Origin: Nemertoderma westbladi
Lineage: Eukaryota > Xenacoelomorpha > Nemertodermatida > Nemertodermatidae
Length of the DNA stretch: 64,000 nucleotides
NCBI GenBank assembly: GCA_032718475.1
Contig: JAUCBJ010003149.1
Span: forward strand, 27,686 to 91,685
Reading direction: 5' to 3'
Shown here: positions 54,841 through 63,638 of the stretch, one piece after another
How positions within the stretch are numbered: the first letter of the stretch is position 1
Layout: each line of letters begins with the position of its first letter
Made by a program: the position numbers and the translations under genes
The notes under the pieces: model-generated
What the model was told of the DNA's origin: nothing
The model's database searches: none
The model's input: the letters and a program-made list of their open reading frames with translations, nothing else

Positions 54841-55946
54841 AGAATTTATTACGTGTTTAATTATTATGCAATTAATATGTGTTAAGTAGTACGTTAAACA
54901 ACGTGATTGAGACAGCGTCTGCCATAGTCTACCATGTTAAAGAATTTGCCGAACGGCTCTTGCCCCGCCTACTTACTATGATTACTATTGTTGCCCCACC
55001 CACTTACTATGGTTACCATGGTTACCATTGTGCATATGTAACATATGTCACCGCTGTGTATATATGTGACATACGCGGTATAAGACCAGTTTGCAGGCGG
55101 AAGTAATTTAATTAATTCGTGTCTACCGGTCGGCGTTTGACCTTGAACCGCAATAGGTAAAACCCAATATAGTAAGTGGGTTGCAGACGTTTGTTATTAT
55201 AAAAGTCTTTAACATGATTTGATTATTCTACCTATGGGGCGAGCCATGAAGTGAGTGATAGCGCCGAAGTGTGAGTGATAGCGCCGAAGTAAGGTTATGA
55301 CGCAACAACTAAAAAAGGTAAATAAACACAGACTTATGGGGGCGAGCCGTGAAGTGAGTTCTTCCTCACCCACAACATCATTACCACTACCACCATCACC
55401 CGACGTCCCCTTCATTCCTTTCCAACATTGAAAAAATGGGGCGAGCCGTGAAGTGAGTATAAGGTTATAGTATTTATAATATTATTTTAATTTGATTATT
55501 CTACCTATGGGGCAAGCCATGAAGTGAGTGATAGCATCGAAGTAAGGTTATTGTATTCAACTAATGACAGCCACCAATATTACAATTCTATAGTTATTGC
55601 TAAGCAACTAGTTGTGGGGCGAGCCGTGAAGTGATTATTGTTATTATAATAATTTTCGAAATTATTACTTACATTAATTTTCGGTAGGTGGTGGTGGTAT
55701 ATAGGCGCTATCGGTGAGTTGTCTTATCGCCGTCCGATGCCAACATAAGTTTTAATTGCCAATAATTCTGTTATACAGTGATTTGATGAAAAAATAGGTC
55801 GAGCCATGAATCGAACGAAGCCTTAGAATATGGGTACCTACGCGGCGCGGAGTGAGCAAAGCCTTTAGCGTGCGGGTACTATTGTTGAATTTTGGTAATT
55901 ATTTATTGTTATTATATTAATTGTTGAAATTAAATTATTACTTACA
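54841..55946. other. Gene-free stretch with short dispersed repeats
   Basis: No gene seen. It includes palindromic words (GGTTACCATGGTTACC near 55010, ACATATGT near 55038-55045), a cluster of GGGGCGAGCC words (55236-55636) and several AT-rich spacers. Confidence 0.55.
55236..55636 (+). repeat. Five copies of GGGGCGAGCCRTGAAGTGAG
   Basis: The word occurs at about 55236, 55339, 55438, 55509 and 55616 (the fourth with CAAGCC, the last ending in GTGATT), with a more diverged one near 55798. Two are preceded by GATTATTCTACCTAT. The same word with CACGAAGT forms the right end of the TIR element at 53235. The spacing is roughly 70-107 bp. Confidence 0.8.
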
Positions 55947-56372
55947 TTAATGTTGGGTGGTAGGTGGCGTCCTTGTTTCCCCCACCATTCTTGGGGGGCA
56001 GGCACAAGTTGGGCGGACTACCCCACCAACAATTCTACCTGGTTCTGCAGGGACTACCCCTTCTTGCGGCGGATCCGGGGGGAACCACGGCGATAAGCCA
56101 CGACCACGCCCTCGGGGCCGCTTATTTGGAAATACCATGGCAATAGGCCTAAGAGGCCTACCAATCGCCGGATAAAAATTGATAGGCCTATACAACGCTG
56201 CCATCGGCGTATTAGGCCTTCTAAGGGGTTCAATGGTACCCCCGCGACTCCCCACACCGTAAGTTTGGGGCACCCTACCGGAAACAGGTATTTGTTGGAT
56301 GGCGGCTGGATGGACGGGGTTGTTGTCGGTGGCAACCTCCGAGACTGATTTATTATCACCGCCTGTAGCCAT
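55947..56372 (-). CDS. Pro/Gly-rich 141-aa ORF
   Basis: ATG at 56372. Low-complexity, Pro/Gly/Arg-rich (NKRPRGRGRGLSPWFPPDPP) with no recognisable domain. It lies downstream of the protease in the same orientation as the virus-like genes, so it might be their last gene, for example a minor virion protein. An overlapping frame is also open, and the region is GC-rich, so chance is quite possible. Confidence 0.3.
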   Translation of the reverse strand: MATGGDNKSVSEVATDNNPVHPAAIQQIPVSGRVPQTYGVGSRGGTIEPLRRPNTPMAALYRPINFYPAIGRPLRPIAMVFPNKRPRGRGRGLSPWFPPDPPQEGVVPAEPGRIVGGVVRPTCACPPRMVGETRTPPTTQH

Positions 56373-56906
56373 TATATGTTTTTGTTTATAATAATTTAAT
56401 AATGTAACTTTATAATAATTTAATAATGTAATTAATAATAAAGTGAATTCGGTATCGCTATTCCAGATGTTAATATAGTAAATAAACTATAACAGAACTA
56501 GCTAATTATCTACGCTTCAGCTTCGTATCTATATATGGTTTATTTCTTTTGTGAAACCAGCCACATATGCGAGTAAATTGAACCCAGACCTTTGATTGTC
56601 GTTAGAGCGTTTAATTATTGTCTAATGTGCGTAGCGTGGATTGAGATTCTGGCCTTTGTGTTAACTGCGTAGGTTGGGCGGCAGATGCTTGTTATATAAC
56701 GGAAAGAGTTGGGTCCCAATGTGCTCTATACCAATTATTACGGTGTGAAGACCCCAACCTGCGTCACTTGTCGTGTCCCATATATTCATTAAAAATATTG
56801 CTATTACTATATACCCAAGAAATAAATATTTATTATTAATTAATATTAGCGCTAATAATATGTTCACGCACCGCAATTGAATATACCCATAACCGAAATA
56901 AATAAA
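56373..56906. other. Stretch without a recognised gene
   Basis: AT-rich; a 71-aa minus-strand ORF (56661-56876) has a hydrophobic start but no recognisable family. No terminal inverted repeat of the virus-like element could be identified here because its partner lies outside the window. Confidence 0.5.
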
Positions 56907-57362
56907 TTATTTTATTAATGAAAGTGTCCACAGTAATAACAATAAATCATTGTACCGCAAATTAGAGGTGAATATATTCATTGCTCCAGGATTTTTCGGC
57001 ACCTCGGTTAAATAATACAGACAAAATAGACCACACTGAGTCGATTGCGGCGCTTGAAATATTTTACGATTCCAAGTATGCCTTTGGGTATATTTATGCA
57101 ACCAATATGATATTTTTGGCGGAGGAGCTTTACCAAACGAATCTAAATAATAAGCAATTCTCTTAACCACGCGTACGCAAGACCAGTGTTGCCCTGGTAG
57201 GCCTATACGTTGATTATTAATAATAAATGAATAATTTTGTTTATGCTTATTTTTTTTTTTTGCATGTATTAGGTGTAATTGGTCGATTGCGTAAACACCA
57301 ATGTATTCGGGCCCCACCGGGAATTTCGCTAATTGTATAGAGTCCAACATCTTAGCGTGCAC
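56907..57362 (-). CDS. Adenain-like cysteine protease, 151 aa
   Basis: This protein should cleave capsid precursors during virion maturation. The layout is that of the adenovirus protease/Ulp1 fold: PVGPEYIGVYAIDQL near the start, GLPGQHWSCV with catalytic His59, YLDSFG with Asp74, and APQSTQCGLFCLYYLTE with Gln106 and nucleophile Cys110. The length (151 aa) is a little below the usual 180-200, the N-terminus being short. It ends about 50 bases after the capsid-like gene. The decayed homologue at 24468 has the same order relative to the capsid-like gene. Confidence 0.85.
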   Translation of the reverse strand: MHAKMLDSIQLAKFPVGPEYIGVYAIDQLHLIHAKKKNKHKQNYSFIINNQRIGLPGQHWSCVRVVKRIAYYLDSFGKAPPPKISYWLHKYTQRHTWNRKIFQAPQSTQCGLFCLYYLTEVPKNPGAMNIFTSNLRYNDLLLLLWTLSLIK

Positions 57363-57414
57363 GTATCCGCAGGCGGCGCGGCTTCGCTTACTTTGTACTA
57401 TGCGAGATCTTTAT

Positions 57415-58665
57415 TTATTCAGTTATTATTTCCTTGGCTTCCGAAATAGATAGAAGAGCGTCATAGCTTGCCATTAATATAACGTTAATAGTGTTATCTA
57501 GTGCATTACTAAATTTCAGAATCAAATGCCCGCTTGTATGAATACTAGGTTGAATCTCATGGCTTTGGTCGCCTCCCGCAGTAAGATCGAATACGATCAA
57601 AGGAAATTGGGTACGAAACCGTTCAGGTGTTAGCGAGCAAAATACGCCACTCAAGCTCTTGAACACGTTCATTAAACTTTCGAATTCCAACATAAAATTG
57701 TTTTCCAGAAAATTAGGGCGATATGGATATCCGTGTATAATACGGGAGTCGATGTTTAGTTCGGCATAATTTAAACCGAAATGGTTAAAATGTAGCGGAT
57801 TACTGCTTAATTCCCCGTTGAAGCTGGCGTTGGTAAGCATTCCAACCAAAATATACTTAGGTAATTTTCCTTGGATTATGTTCGATTCTGTATAACTGGA
57901 CTGCCCGCCACCAATAGTGAAGGTTTTCACTTCTTGTTTTAACAAGTTATAAATAAAGTCATTTTTTTGTGACCCCAACAAATGCGCGCGCATAACCTCG
58001 GCATCAATCTTGTGGCGTTTTATTTTTAAATTAATATTCATGATTTCAACTCTCGGGTTTACCAATCCTGCGGGGGGTTCAACTTTCAAAAAAAAATTAT
58101 TCGATACTCGGTCTATACGAAGTCGAATGTTAATTCCCGGCGGCAGTAATTTGTCCTGGCTTGCCAGGTCTAAAAAAATTGGGGCCACAACGAATTTAAC
58201 ATAATTCCCGCGAACGTCATTCTCAGTAGCGACAGGTACCCCACCTAGATTATTATCAGTATCTTCATACCCACCAGCTCTTAAAATACTGCGTTTTTCG
58301 TTAGCATCTGTCAACAGTAATGTCTGAAACGTAGACTTATAGGCGTAGAACCCATTCGAGGTTTCAACTAGCTTTTCATTTAAATATAACGAACAATTTT
58401 CAAATAGTGACCCACCCGGGTAATTAAGATGGTGGAGGGTTGTATCGTCGTTAGCCCTATTACCATCCCATGTAATTTTATATTTAATGTGAAATTTCGA
58501 ATTCTTTAAATCAGTATATAGAACATTTGACTGGGGTATAAAGAACTCGATTTGTCGGGCATTCGCGTCAAGAGTAGAAATCGGGTAGATATCCGAAAAA
58601 TGTGAAGATGTATATTCTCGCTGATTTGTTTTACTTGAGAATAATGATAATTCTAATTTACTCAT
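57415..58665 (-). CDS. Capsid-like protein of the F54H12.2 family, 416 aa
   Basis: From memory of invertebrate genomes, this belongs to the proteins annotated as F54H12.2-like, which accompany Maverick-type integrases (F54H12.3-like). Recognisable pieces in order: FFIPQSNVLYTDL, GGSLFENCSLYLNEKLVETS, LLPPGINIRLRIDRVSNNFF (around residue 180), QEVKTFTIGGGQSSY, GELSSNPLHFNHFGLNYAEL, FDLTAGG, HLILKFSNALDNTINVILM. The beta-rich pattern fits a jelly-roll virion protein. Whether it is the major or a minor capsid protein is not settled here; its length is short for a Polinton major capsid protein. It begins 9 bases after the basic 175-aa gene. No membrane segment. Confidence 0.72.
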   Translation of the reverse strand: MSKLELSLFSSKTNQREYTSSHFSDIYPISTLDANARQIEFFIPQSNVLYTDLKNSKFHIKYKITWDGNRANDDTTLHHLNYPGGSLFENCSLYLNEKLVETSNGFYAYKSTFQTLLLTDANEKRSILRAGGYEDTDNNLGGVPVATENDVRGNYVKFVVAPIFLDLASQDKLLPPGINIRLRIDRVSNNFFLKVEPPAGLVNPRVEIMNINLKIKRHKIDAEVMRAHLLGSQKNDFIYNLLKQEVKTFTIGGGQSSYTESNIIQGKLPKYILVGMLTNASFNGELSSNPLHFNHFGLNYAELNIDSRIIHGYPYRPNFLENNFMLEFESLMNVFKSLSGVFCSLTPERFRTQFPLIVFDLTAGGDQSHEIQPSIHTSGHLILKFSNALDNTINVILMASYDALLSISEAKEIITE

Positions 58666-58674
58666 TTTGTTAAG

Positions 58675-59202
58675 TTACATAAAAATATCGCGGCATTTAT
58701 TATTTCGCTTTTTACGTTTGCGCCCAACGTTCATACCCACACTTGGGTGTCGTCGTTTCCTGCTCCTCTTTTTTTTACTTTTCGGGTTTGTAAATTCATT
58801 GTATACCCGTTGGGCGATTTGGCGAGTCTTTGGATGAGGTTCTAACCGCTCGGCCACTTTATTTATCAAATCATCTGCTTTACTGCGTAAAATACGTTTT
58901 CCTTCCGGTATTATGTATTTCCGTGCTACTTTCGCTGCTTTGGGGAGTGCCTTAGTTAGCACCTTTCTCCCTAACTTGCGGGCTAATATACCCAGACCAG
59001 TTGTTAATATTCCGCGTCCGCGCTGGCGATTTTGGGTGTATCGCCGCCCGAATTTATTATTCTTATTATTCCATATACCAGTAGATGGGCCAAACCCCGG
59101 GAGAATGCTTCCACCCTTAAAAACGGGTATATCGCTATAATTCCCGCTTCCCAGTTGGATTTGTGGGGTGCTATATAATTTAAACAAATCAGAATCTGAC
59201 AT
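58675..59202 (-). CDS. Basic 175-aa core-like protein
   Basis: The N-terminal 45 residues hold IPVFKGGSILPGFGPSTG. The middle has an Arg/Lys-rich amphipathic part (ILARKLGRKVLTKALPKAAK), and the C-terminus is extremely basic (KSKKKRSRKRRHPSVG, GRKRKKRNN). This composition fits a DNA-condensing core protein comparable in role to adenovirus pVII, or a pX/pVI-like minor protein; the Gly-Gly could be a maturation cleavage site. That is inference. It precedes the capsid-like gene in both elements of this window. Confidence 0.55.
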   Translation of the reverse strand: MSDSDLFKLYSTPQIQLGSGNYSDIPVFKGGSILPGFGPSTGIWNNKNNKFGRRYTQNRQRGRGILTTGLGILARKLGRKVLTKALPKAAKVARKYIIPEGKRILRSKADDLINKVAERLEPHPKTRQIAQRVYNEFTNPKSKKKRSRKRRHPSVGMNVGRKRKKRNNKCRDIFM

Positions 59203-59207
59203 TATTA

Positions 59208-59513
59208 TGAGTATTTATTATAACATATAATAATAATAATTCTTTACTACATACGTATATGTGTAATCTACAAATATAAGTAGCATATAATAACACAATA
59301 ATTAATTATATATACATTAATTCGACGACAACCATTTTCCATAACCAACCGCGAGTTTCGCTGGAGTATTTATTATAACATATAATAATAATTCTTTACT
59401 ACATACGTATATGTGTAATCTACAAATATAAGTAGCATATAATAACGCAATAATTAATTATATATACATTAATTCGACGACAACCATTTCCCATAACCAA
59501 CCGCGAGTTTCGC
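59208..59513. repeat. Tandem duplication of about 155 bp behind the 198-aa gene
   Basis: The units 59208-59362 and 59364-59513 are nearly identical (one TAA more in the first, few substitutions). The second unit contains the last 45 bases of the 198-aa gene, so the first is a duplicated gene end plus spacer. It shows a recent slip in the only loose intergenic space of the cluster. Confidence 0.92.
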
Positions 59514-60065
59514 AGAACAATAATTAAAACAAAAATCACTATTATCAGAATGGTAGGCACAATTTGTTATTGCCGAAAAATCGTGAAAAAGGCATTTGGT
59601 GTCATAATCAACATATTTTTCGTTTATGCCGTACGTTTCTAGAAGTGTTCCATTCACATTAAATTCATTTTTTAAAATAAATAATTTCGGTATTCCGCGT
59701 ATTAATATTTGAAACCCCAACCGTTTTTTTTCTTGTAACCATTCCTGTATGTACATTTTAAATGCGCTTTGGTCCATAAATCCGTAGTCAAAATTAATGT
59801 GATGCGTAATATTGGCGAGTTGTGTGAGACGGTCGTATTCGCTTAAACTTAAAATTTTTGCAGGTGGACCATTAATAAACCATACGTTTTCTAATGATTT
59901 GATGGTAGTATTATAAGCCGCAAACTCTTTAAAATAAATGGTTGCAACGGGGTGTTGGTCGATCTGCGGAAGATGCGTATAATATTGGAAATCTACTATT
60001 ATTCCCGGGTTTTCCAGCGTCGGGTAATAATCACGCCCACGGCTGCGACTTAGAAATTTATCCAT
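59469..60065 (-). CDS. Conserved 198-aa protein of virus-like elements
   Basis: Start ATG 60065. It has GIIVDFQYYTHL, IYFKEFAAYN, VWFINGPPAKILSLSEYD, and a C-terminal Cys/His pattern (NCAYHSDNSDFCFNYCSAKL, ending GKWLSSN). The order Asp-Phe-Gln, KEFA, PP, distal Cys/His recurs in uncharacterised invertebrate proteins that I remember, and in the homologue at 24961. An RNase H-like or exonuclease-like fold is conceivable from the spaced acidic residues, but I have no firm support. Function unknown. Confidence 0.6.
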   Translation of the reverse strand: MDKFLSRSRGRDYYPTLENPGIIVDFQYYTHLPQIDQHPVATIYFKEFAAYNTTIKSLENVWFINGPPAKILSLSEYDRLTQLANITHHINFDYGFMDQSAFKMYIQEWLQEKKRLGFQILIRGIPKLFILKNEFNVNGTLLETYGINEKYVDYDTKCLFHDFSAITNCAYHSDNSDFCFNYCSAKLAVGYGKWLSSN

Positions 60066-60139
60066 ATAGTCGCTATAACTTCAGATAATCAGATAATAAT
60101 AAATAATAAATAATTTACATCGATTAAATTGTGACTATC

Positions 60140-60943
60140 TCAATCAATTCGTATAAAATGAAGCGTCAATATTGAATTTCCATAATGAAAGCGCAACAAA
60201 TTTCCGGAATCTCCAATCAATCGAACTCGTATATAACGTAAATTAGATGTTGAATTAACTTTTTTATAGTAGACTTCCTCAACTTCACGACTAATAATTT
60301 GCCCATATTCCCCTTCTATGGGTATGCTACGCAACAGAGGGTATTCGCTATTGTCTACAAATTGAGGTTCGACGCAATTGATATGTATATTTATGTTGGG
60401 TTCCAGTATTTCGACAGCATTAGGATGCTTATGGCAGTCGTACTTATTATTCCGCGAATCAATCCTTAGCAAGTGATAATCCCCCGCAGCATTTTGCACA
60501 CACATAAAACCTTTGCCATCAACCTCGTGTTCTGTTAATCCTAGGTAACCACCCAAACGTTTACTGACAAATATCGACAACTGTTTACCTTTAAAATGTA
60601 TGGTTATATTACCAGAGCGTGCTGTATTATCAATTATATTAATTTGGCCTTTAATAAGGCTTTTGTTGAAGTACTCAATGATCCTTTCCAATGATAGGAA
60701 AGATCCTTCGGGGAGAGTAACATCTCTTGTAAACATTTTTTTATTTTTTATGGCCTTTATATAAATGTCGCTATTGTCATACCTGATACTAGATACGTAC
60801 GTTATACCGGTTAAACCTATTAACCATTGCCCTTTAGCGAAAGGTAAAGGAATTTGCAAATTTGTTTGGAAATCGGCGGCGCTATTACGCGGGAATTCTA
60901 TGGGGTTTGCGTTTGAGGGTAGTACAACGTAATAACTGTTCAT
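60140..60943 (-). CDS. 267-aa protein, paralogue of the 294-aa protein
   Basis: It begins YYVVLPSNANPIEFPRNS and continues with WLIGLTGITYVSSIRY, the same layout as the upstream 294-aa protein (LHLTLTSNASLDKYPDNT, WVVGLKEIQYVSTYRN). Both end with a matching beta strand pair (FHYGNSILTLHF; FHGGKTILVLEL). Its ATG overlaps the stop of the 294-aa gene in ATGA (60940-60943). Paired paralogues with beta-rich sequence next to a capsid-like gene suggest minor capsid or penton-like proteins; this is inference. A decayed homologue is at 17387. Confidence 0.65.
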   Translation of the reverse strand: MNSYYVVLPSNANPIEFPRNSAADFQTNLQIPLPFAKGQWLIGLTGITYVSSIRYDNSDIYIKAIKNKKMFTRDVTLPEGSFLSLERIIEYFNKSLIKGQINIIDNTARSGNITIHFKGKQLSIFVSKRLGGYLGLTEHEVDGKGFMCVQNAAGDYHLLRIDSRNNKYDCHKHPNAVEILEPNINIHINCVEPQFVDNSEYPLLRSIPIEGEYGQIISREVEEVYYKKVNSTSNLRYIRVRLIGDSGNLLRFHYGNSILTLHFIRID

Positions 60944-61824
60944 TCTTGTAGTTTTTGTCGCCGTTGTTGTTTTTTGAGTTCTAGAACTAAAATTGTTTTA
61001 CCCCCATGAAAGACTATATGCTTTCCTTTATGGTCGCGAAGCGTTATACTAATTGTGTCGAGCACTTTTTTATTTCTTAATTGTTTGTAATGTGTGTTTT
61101 TGAATTCCAGGTTGATGAATGAGTATGGTTCCCATTTCAAAGGGATTATCCGCAAAAGAGGCGCCATCGAATGTCCTACGTGAGAAGATTCAATCATATC
61201 AGTATATATAAACATTGTGTGTCTATCCCTCGTTATATCGCAAGGTTCGGGGAATTCAACTCCATCCGCTTTGTTTGTATCTTTACAGCCTAAGTTCAAT
61301 AAATCATCATCTTTGTTATAGTGTATTGCCCAAAGCGCCCCAAGGCCCATTAAATTATTTTTTAAACTCGATAACCCGAAAATATTTATTATATCTCCAT
61401 AGAATTGGAAATAGCGGCCTTTCTCACAATGTAGACGAATTTTTGATGTATGTTTTTGGTAGTTAAACTTAACATCTTTGAAACCGTGGTGGGATATTGC
61501 GGGATTTTTCAAATAAACACTAATATGGTTTAAAATTGACTCAATAGAAGCATATAGACCAAGATTAAAATCGATTTCTATAAGATTGTATGGAGCTATA
61601 TGAAATTCCAAATCCTCATCAACCATATATTCACCAATTCTAATTCCAGATCTTTGTTCAATATTTCTATAGGTCGACACATACTGTATTTCCTTTAGAC
61701 CCACGACCCAATCTGTGCTGACGGGGATAGGTTTGGACAACTCAATCGTGAAATCGCTGGGAGTGTTATCAGGATATTTATCTAGACTGGCGTTGGAAGT
61801 CAACGTTAAATGTAAGTAATCCAT
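60940..61824 (-). CDS. 294-aa protein, presumed virion component
   Basis: N-terminal signature SNASLDKYPDNTPSDFTIEL and DWVVGLKEIQYVSTYRN; C-terminal part DRHTMFIYTDMIESSHVG, APLLRIIPL and ISITLRDHKGKHIVF. I recall similar proteins beside F54H12.2-like genes in other invertebrates. It has no signal peptide or membrane segment. It is adjacent to the integrase (22 bases apart) and to its paralogue (4-base overlap). The function has not been shown; minor capsid or penton-like is my best guess. Confidence 0.65.
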   Translation of the reverse strand: MDYLHLTLTSNASLDKYPDNTPSDFTIELSKPIPVSTDWVVGLKEIQYVSTYRNIEQRSGIRIGEYMVDEDLEFHIAPYNLIEIDFNLGLYASIESILNHISVYLKNPAISHHGFKDVKFNYQKHTSKIRLHCEKGRYFQFYGDIINIFGLSSLKNNLMGLGALWAIHYNKDDDLLNLGCKDTNKADGVEFPEPCDITRDRHTMFIYTDMIESSHVGHSMAPLLRIIPLKWEPYSFINLEFKNTHYKQLRNKKVLDTISITLRDHKGKHIVFHGGKTILVLELKKQQRRQKLQE

Positions 61825-61846
61825 AATAATATAATTATATAATTAA

Positions 61847-62932
61847 TTATTGTACGTGATCAACCCACCGATGTGCCGCAAAACCAACAAATTTAACCAA
61901 ATATTGCTTTTTGCCGCTTTTATTTACTTTTTCTTTAATTATTTTTTCAATTGGTAGGAATTGAAATGGTTCTATTACCTTTTGGATTTCATGCCGATAA
62001 AATGTCCCCTTTATAACGCGCCCATTCGAGTCCGCAACTTCGTACATAGGGTACGGCTCTCGATCCAATCTTATTCTGTAGATTTTGAAAATTTCTACAG
62101 TATAATTAGGTGTATAACCTTTGTCAAATGGCTTTCTAGCTAAACTCAGCCGCACCTTATCACCAACCTTGAAATGAACTCGACGCTGCGCACGGCGTTT
62201 TCTTTTATTGGGATGACCCACACTCCCATATAGTTTTAAAAATAGGTCAGTTTCATTCTTTTTATTGACAGAGTTTGGCGCCATACCAATGGTTCTATGT
62301 ATTGAATTATTATATGCAACCAATATTTTTGGCAATATACCCATCCATTCTCTATTCTGTTTCCTCGTGAAAATTCTGTACATGCGAGATTTGAGGGTGC
62401 GATTCAGCCTTTCACAGATACTAGCTTTAAATTGGCTAACTAAAGTATAAAAATGAACATTATTGTTCAGTAAGAAATCTTTCACCAATTTATTAACAAA
62501 CTCAGTTCCTTGATCAACCGCTAGCCGTTTAGGTTTTCTATCTTTAAATATCGCGGCTAGGGCCCTTTTAATTTCGACCCCTGTTTTACGTTTTAGACCC
62601 AACGCCCACGCCTTCCGACTAAAACAGTCAATACAAGTAAGTATGTAACCGTAGCCATTATTCTCACCCCTAAAAGGTTGCATATCGCACAAATCCGCTT
62701 GGTATAGATCACCAATACCGCTCGTGAAGATTTTTGATGTCGGGTAATGGCGCCTAGCCGGCGCGTGTAGGGAATACGTTCGTTGGGAGCTCAACCATTC
62801 TTTTGCGCGATTTCTCGTAACTTTAGCGGCTTTCGCTAGTTTGGTTACGCTCGCGAAACCGGCAGCATTTGAAACATCGTAATATATTCTTCCCAGTCGT
62901 TTGTTTGTTCGATTTTCTACGATTCTCCCCAT
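61847..62932 (-). CDS. Retrovirus-like DDE integrase (Maverick/Polinton type), 361 aa
   Basis: The enzyme inserts the linear element DNA into the genome. N-terminal region: RIYYDVSNAAGFASVTKLAK and RTYSLHAPARRHYPTSKIF, typical of Polinton integrases (F54H12.3-like). Catalytic core: LYQADLCDM (Asp80), LAVDQGTEFVN (Asp140) and SICERLNRTLK (Glu174), with 33 residues between the last two. A basic SH3-like part (HFKVGDKVRLSLARKPFDKGY) follows. The C-terminus has a chromodomain-like piece (KKQYLVKFVGFAAHRWVDH) that ends early, right after the Trp. Full length for the family and intact. The decayed copy at 13818 has Lys for the catalytic Glu. Confidence 0.92.
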   Translation of the reverse strand: MGRIVENRTNKRLGRIYYDVSNAAGFASVTKLAKAAKVTRNRAKEWLSSQRTYSLHAPARRHYPTSKIFTSGIGDLYQADLCDMQPFRGENNGYGYILTCIDCFSRKAWALGLKRKTGVEIKRALAAIFKDRKPKRLAVDQGTEFVNKLVKDFLLNNNVHFYTLVSQFKASICERLNRTLKSRMYRIFTRKQNREWMGILPKILVAYNNSIHRTIGMAPNSVNKKNETDLFLKLYGSVGHPNKRKRRAQRRVHFKVGDKVRLSLARKPFDKGYTPNYTVEIFKIYRIRLDREPYPMYEVADSNGRVIKGTFYRHEIQKVIEPFQFLPIEKIIKEKVNKSGKKQYLVKFVGFAAHRWVDHVQ

Positions 62933-63056
62933 CGGTTGTGTCGTGTCGTGGAAGAAAACACTTGCAATGACAGTTAATACTTAATATGAAACGTTCAAAA
63001 AACATACTACTACTACTATTTTAATGTTATCCTGCGCTTTGTTTCCACACGTCGAT

Positions 63057-63518
63057 TTATTGTAGTCCTACGTATTGTTTCCACGCGTCGGCGCGTTTTG
63101 TGTTGGAAGGGGTCACGCGGACCCTTTGCCGTTTCAACCAACCGCGACCAATTAATCGTTTTGGTATCCTTAATCGTTTTAATAACCCCAAAAATGTTGC
63201 TTGTCCTGGAATTATTTCGGTGTTTTTCTTATTTTTTTTTGTAGTCAGCAATTCAATCAAATGATCAATATTTGCTCCGGGAATAAGTTTATTTTCTATA
63301 TAGAGTTTATTATTATCGTTCCACCGCACTCTGTCTCGCGAGAATCGCATCAAATAACTCAACAATCGTTTGGCTTTCTGGGATGAAATTGTCACACCAT
63401 CTAGCGGTTGTATTATATTATTGCTTTTCTTATTATTATTATTATAAGTATCCGTTAATAAAGTAGAAACTAGATACAACTTCTTAAAATTTCCGAGGCT
63501 AATCTCGTTATTTTTCAT
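63057..63518 (-). CDS. 153-aa conserved protein of virus-like elements
   Basis: ATG 63518. It contains QKAKRLLSYLMRFSRDRVRW, then NKLYIENKLIPGANIDHLIE and FLGLLKRLRIPKRLIGRGW. I remember this pattern (RLL-x-x-L, W-N-D, I-x-x-x-x-IPG-x-N-I, IP-x-x-LIG) from many invertebrate virus-like elements, but no function is known to me. The end is basic, which may mean DNA or RNA binding. It precedes the integrase, as does its truncated homologue at 13515. Confidence 0.6.
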   Translation of the reverse strand: MKNNEISLGNFKKLYLVSTLLTDTYNNNNKKSNNIIQPLDGVTISSQKAKRLLSYLMRFSRDRVRWNDNNKLYIENKLIPGANIDHLIELLTTKKNKKNTEIIPGQATFLGLLKRLRIPKRLIGRGWLKRQRVRVTPSNTKRADAWKQYVGLQ

Positions 63519-63638
63519 CGTTATATATCATTATTAATATATTAATACTATATACTAGAGTTCACGTTCATGGACCGATAATAACCTAATTTCGGTGAAA
63601 GTCTAAAAATGTGTGAAAATGGTTTTAGCACGGCGTCG

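Noticed and set aside
53214-55820. GGGGCGAGCC words as tRNA or SINE promoter boxes
   Set aside because: No matching A/B box spacing or cloverleaf could be drawn around them.
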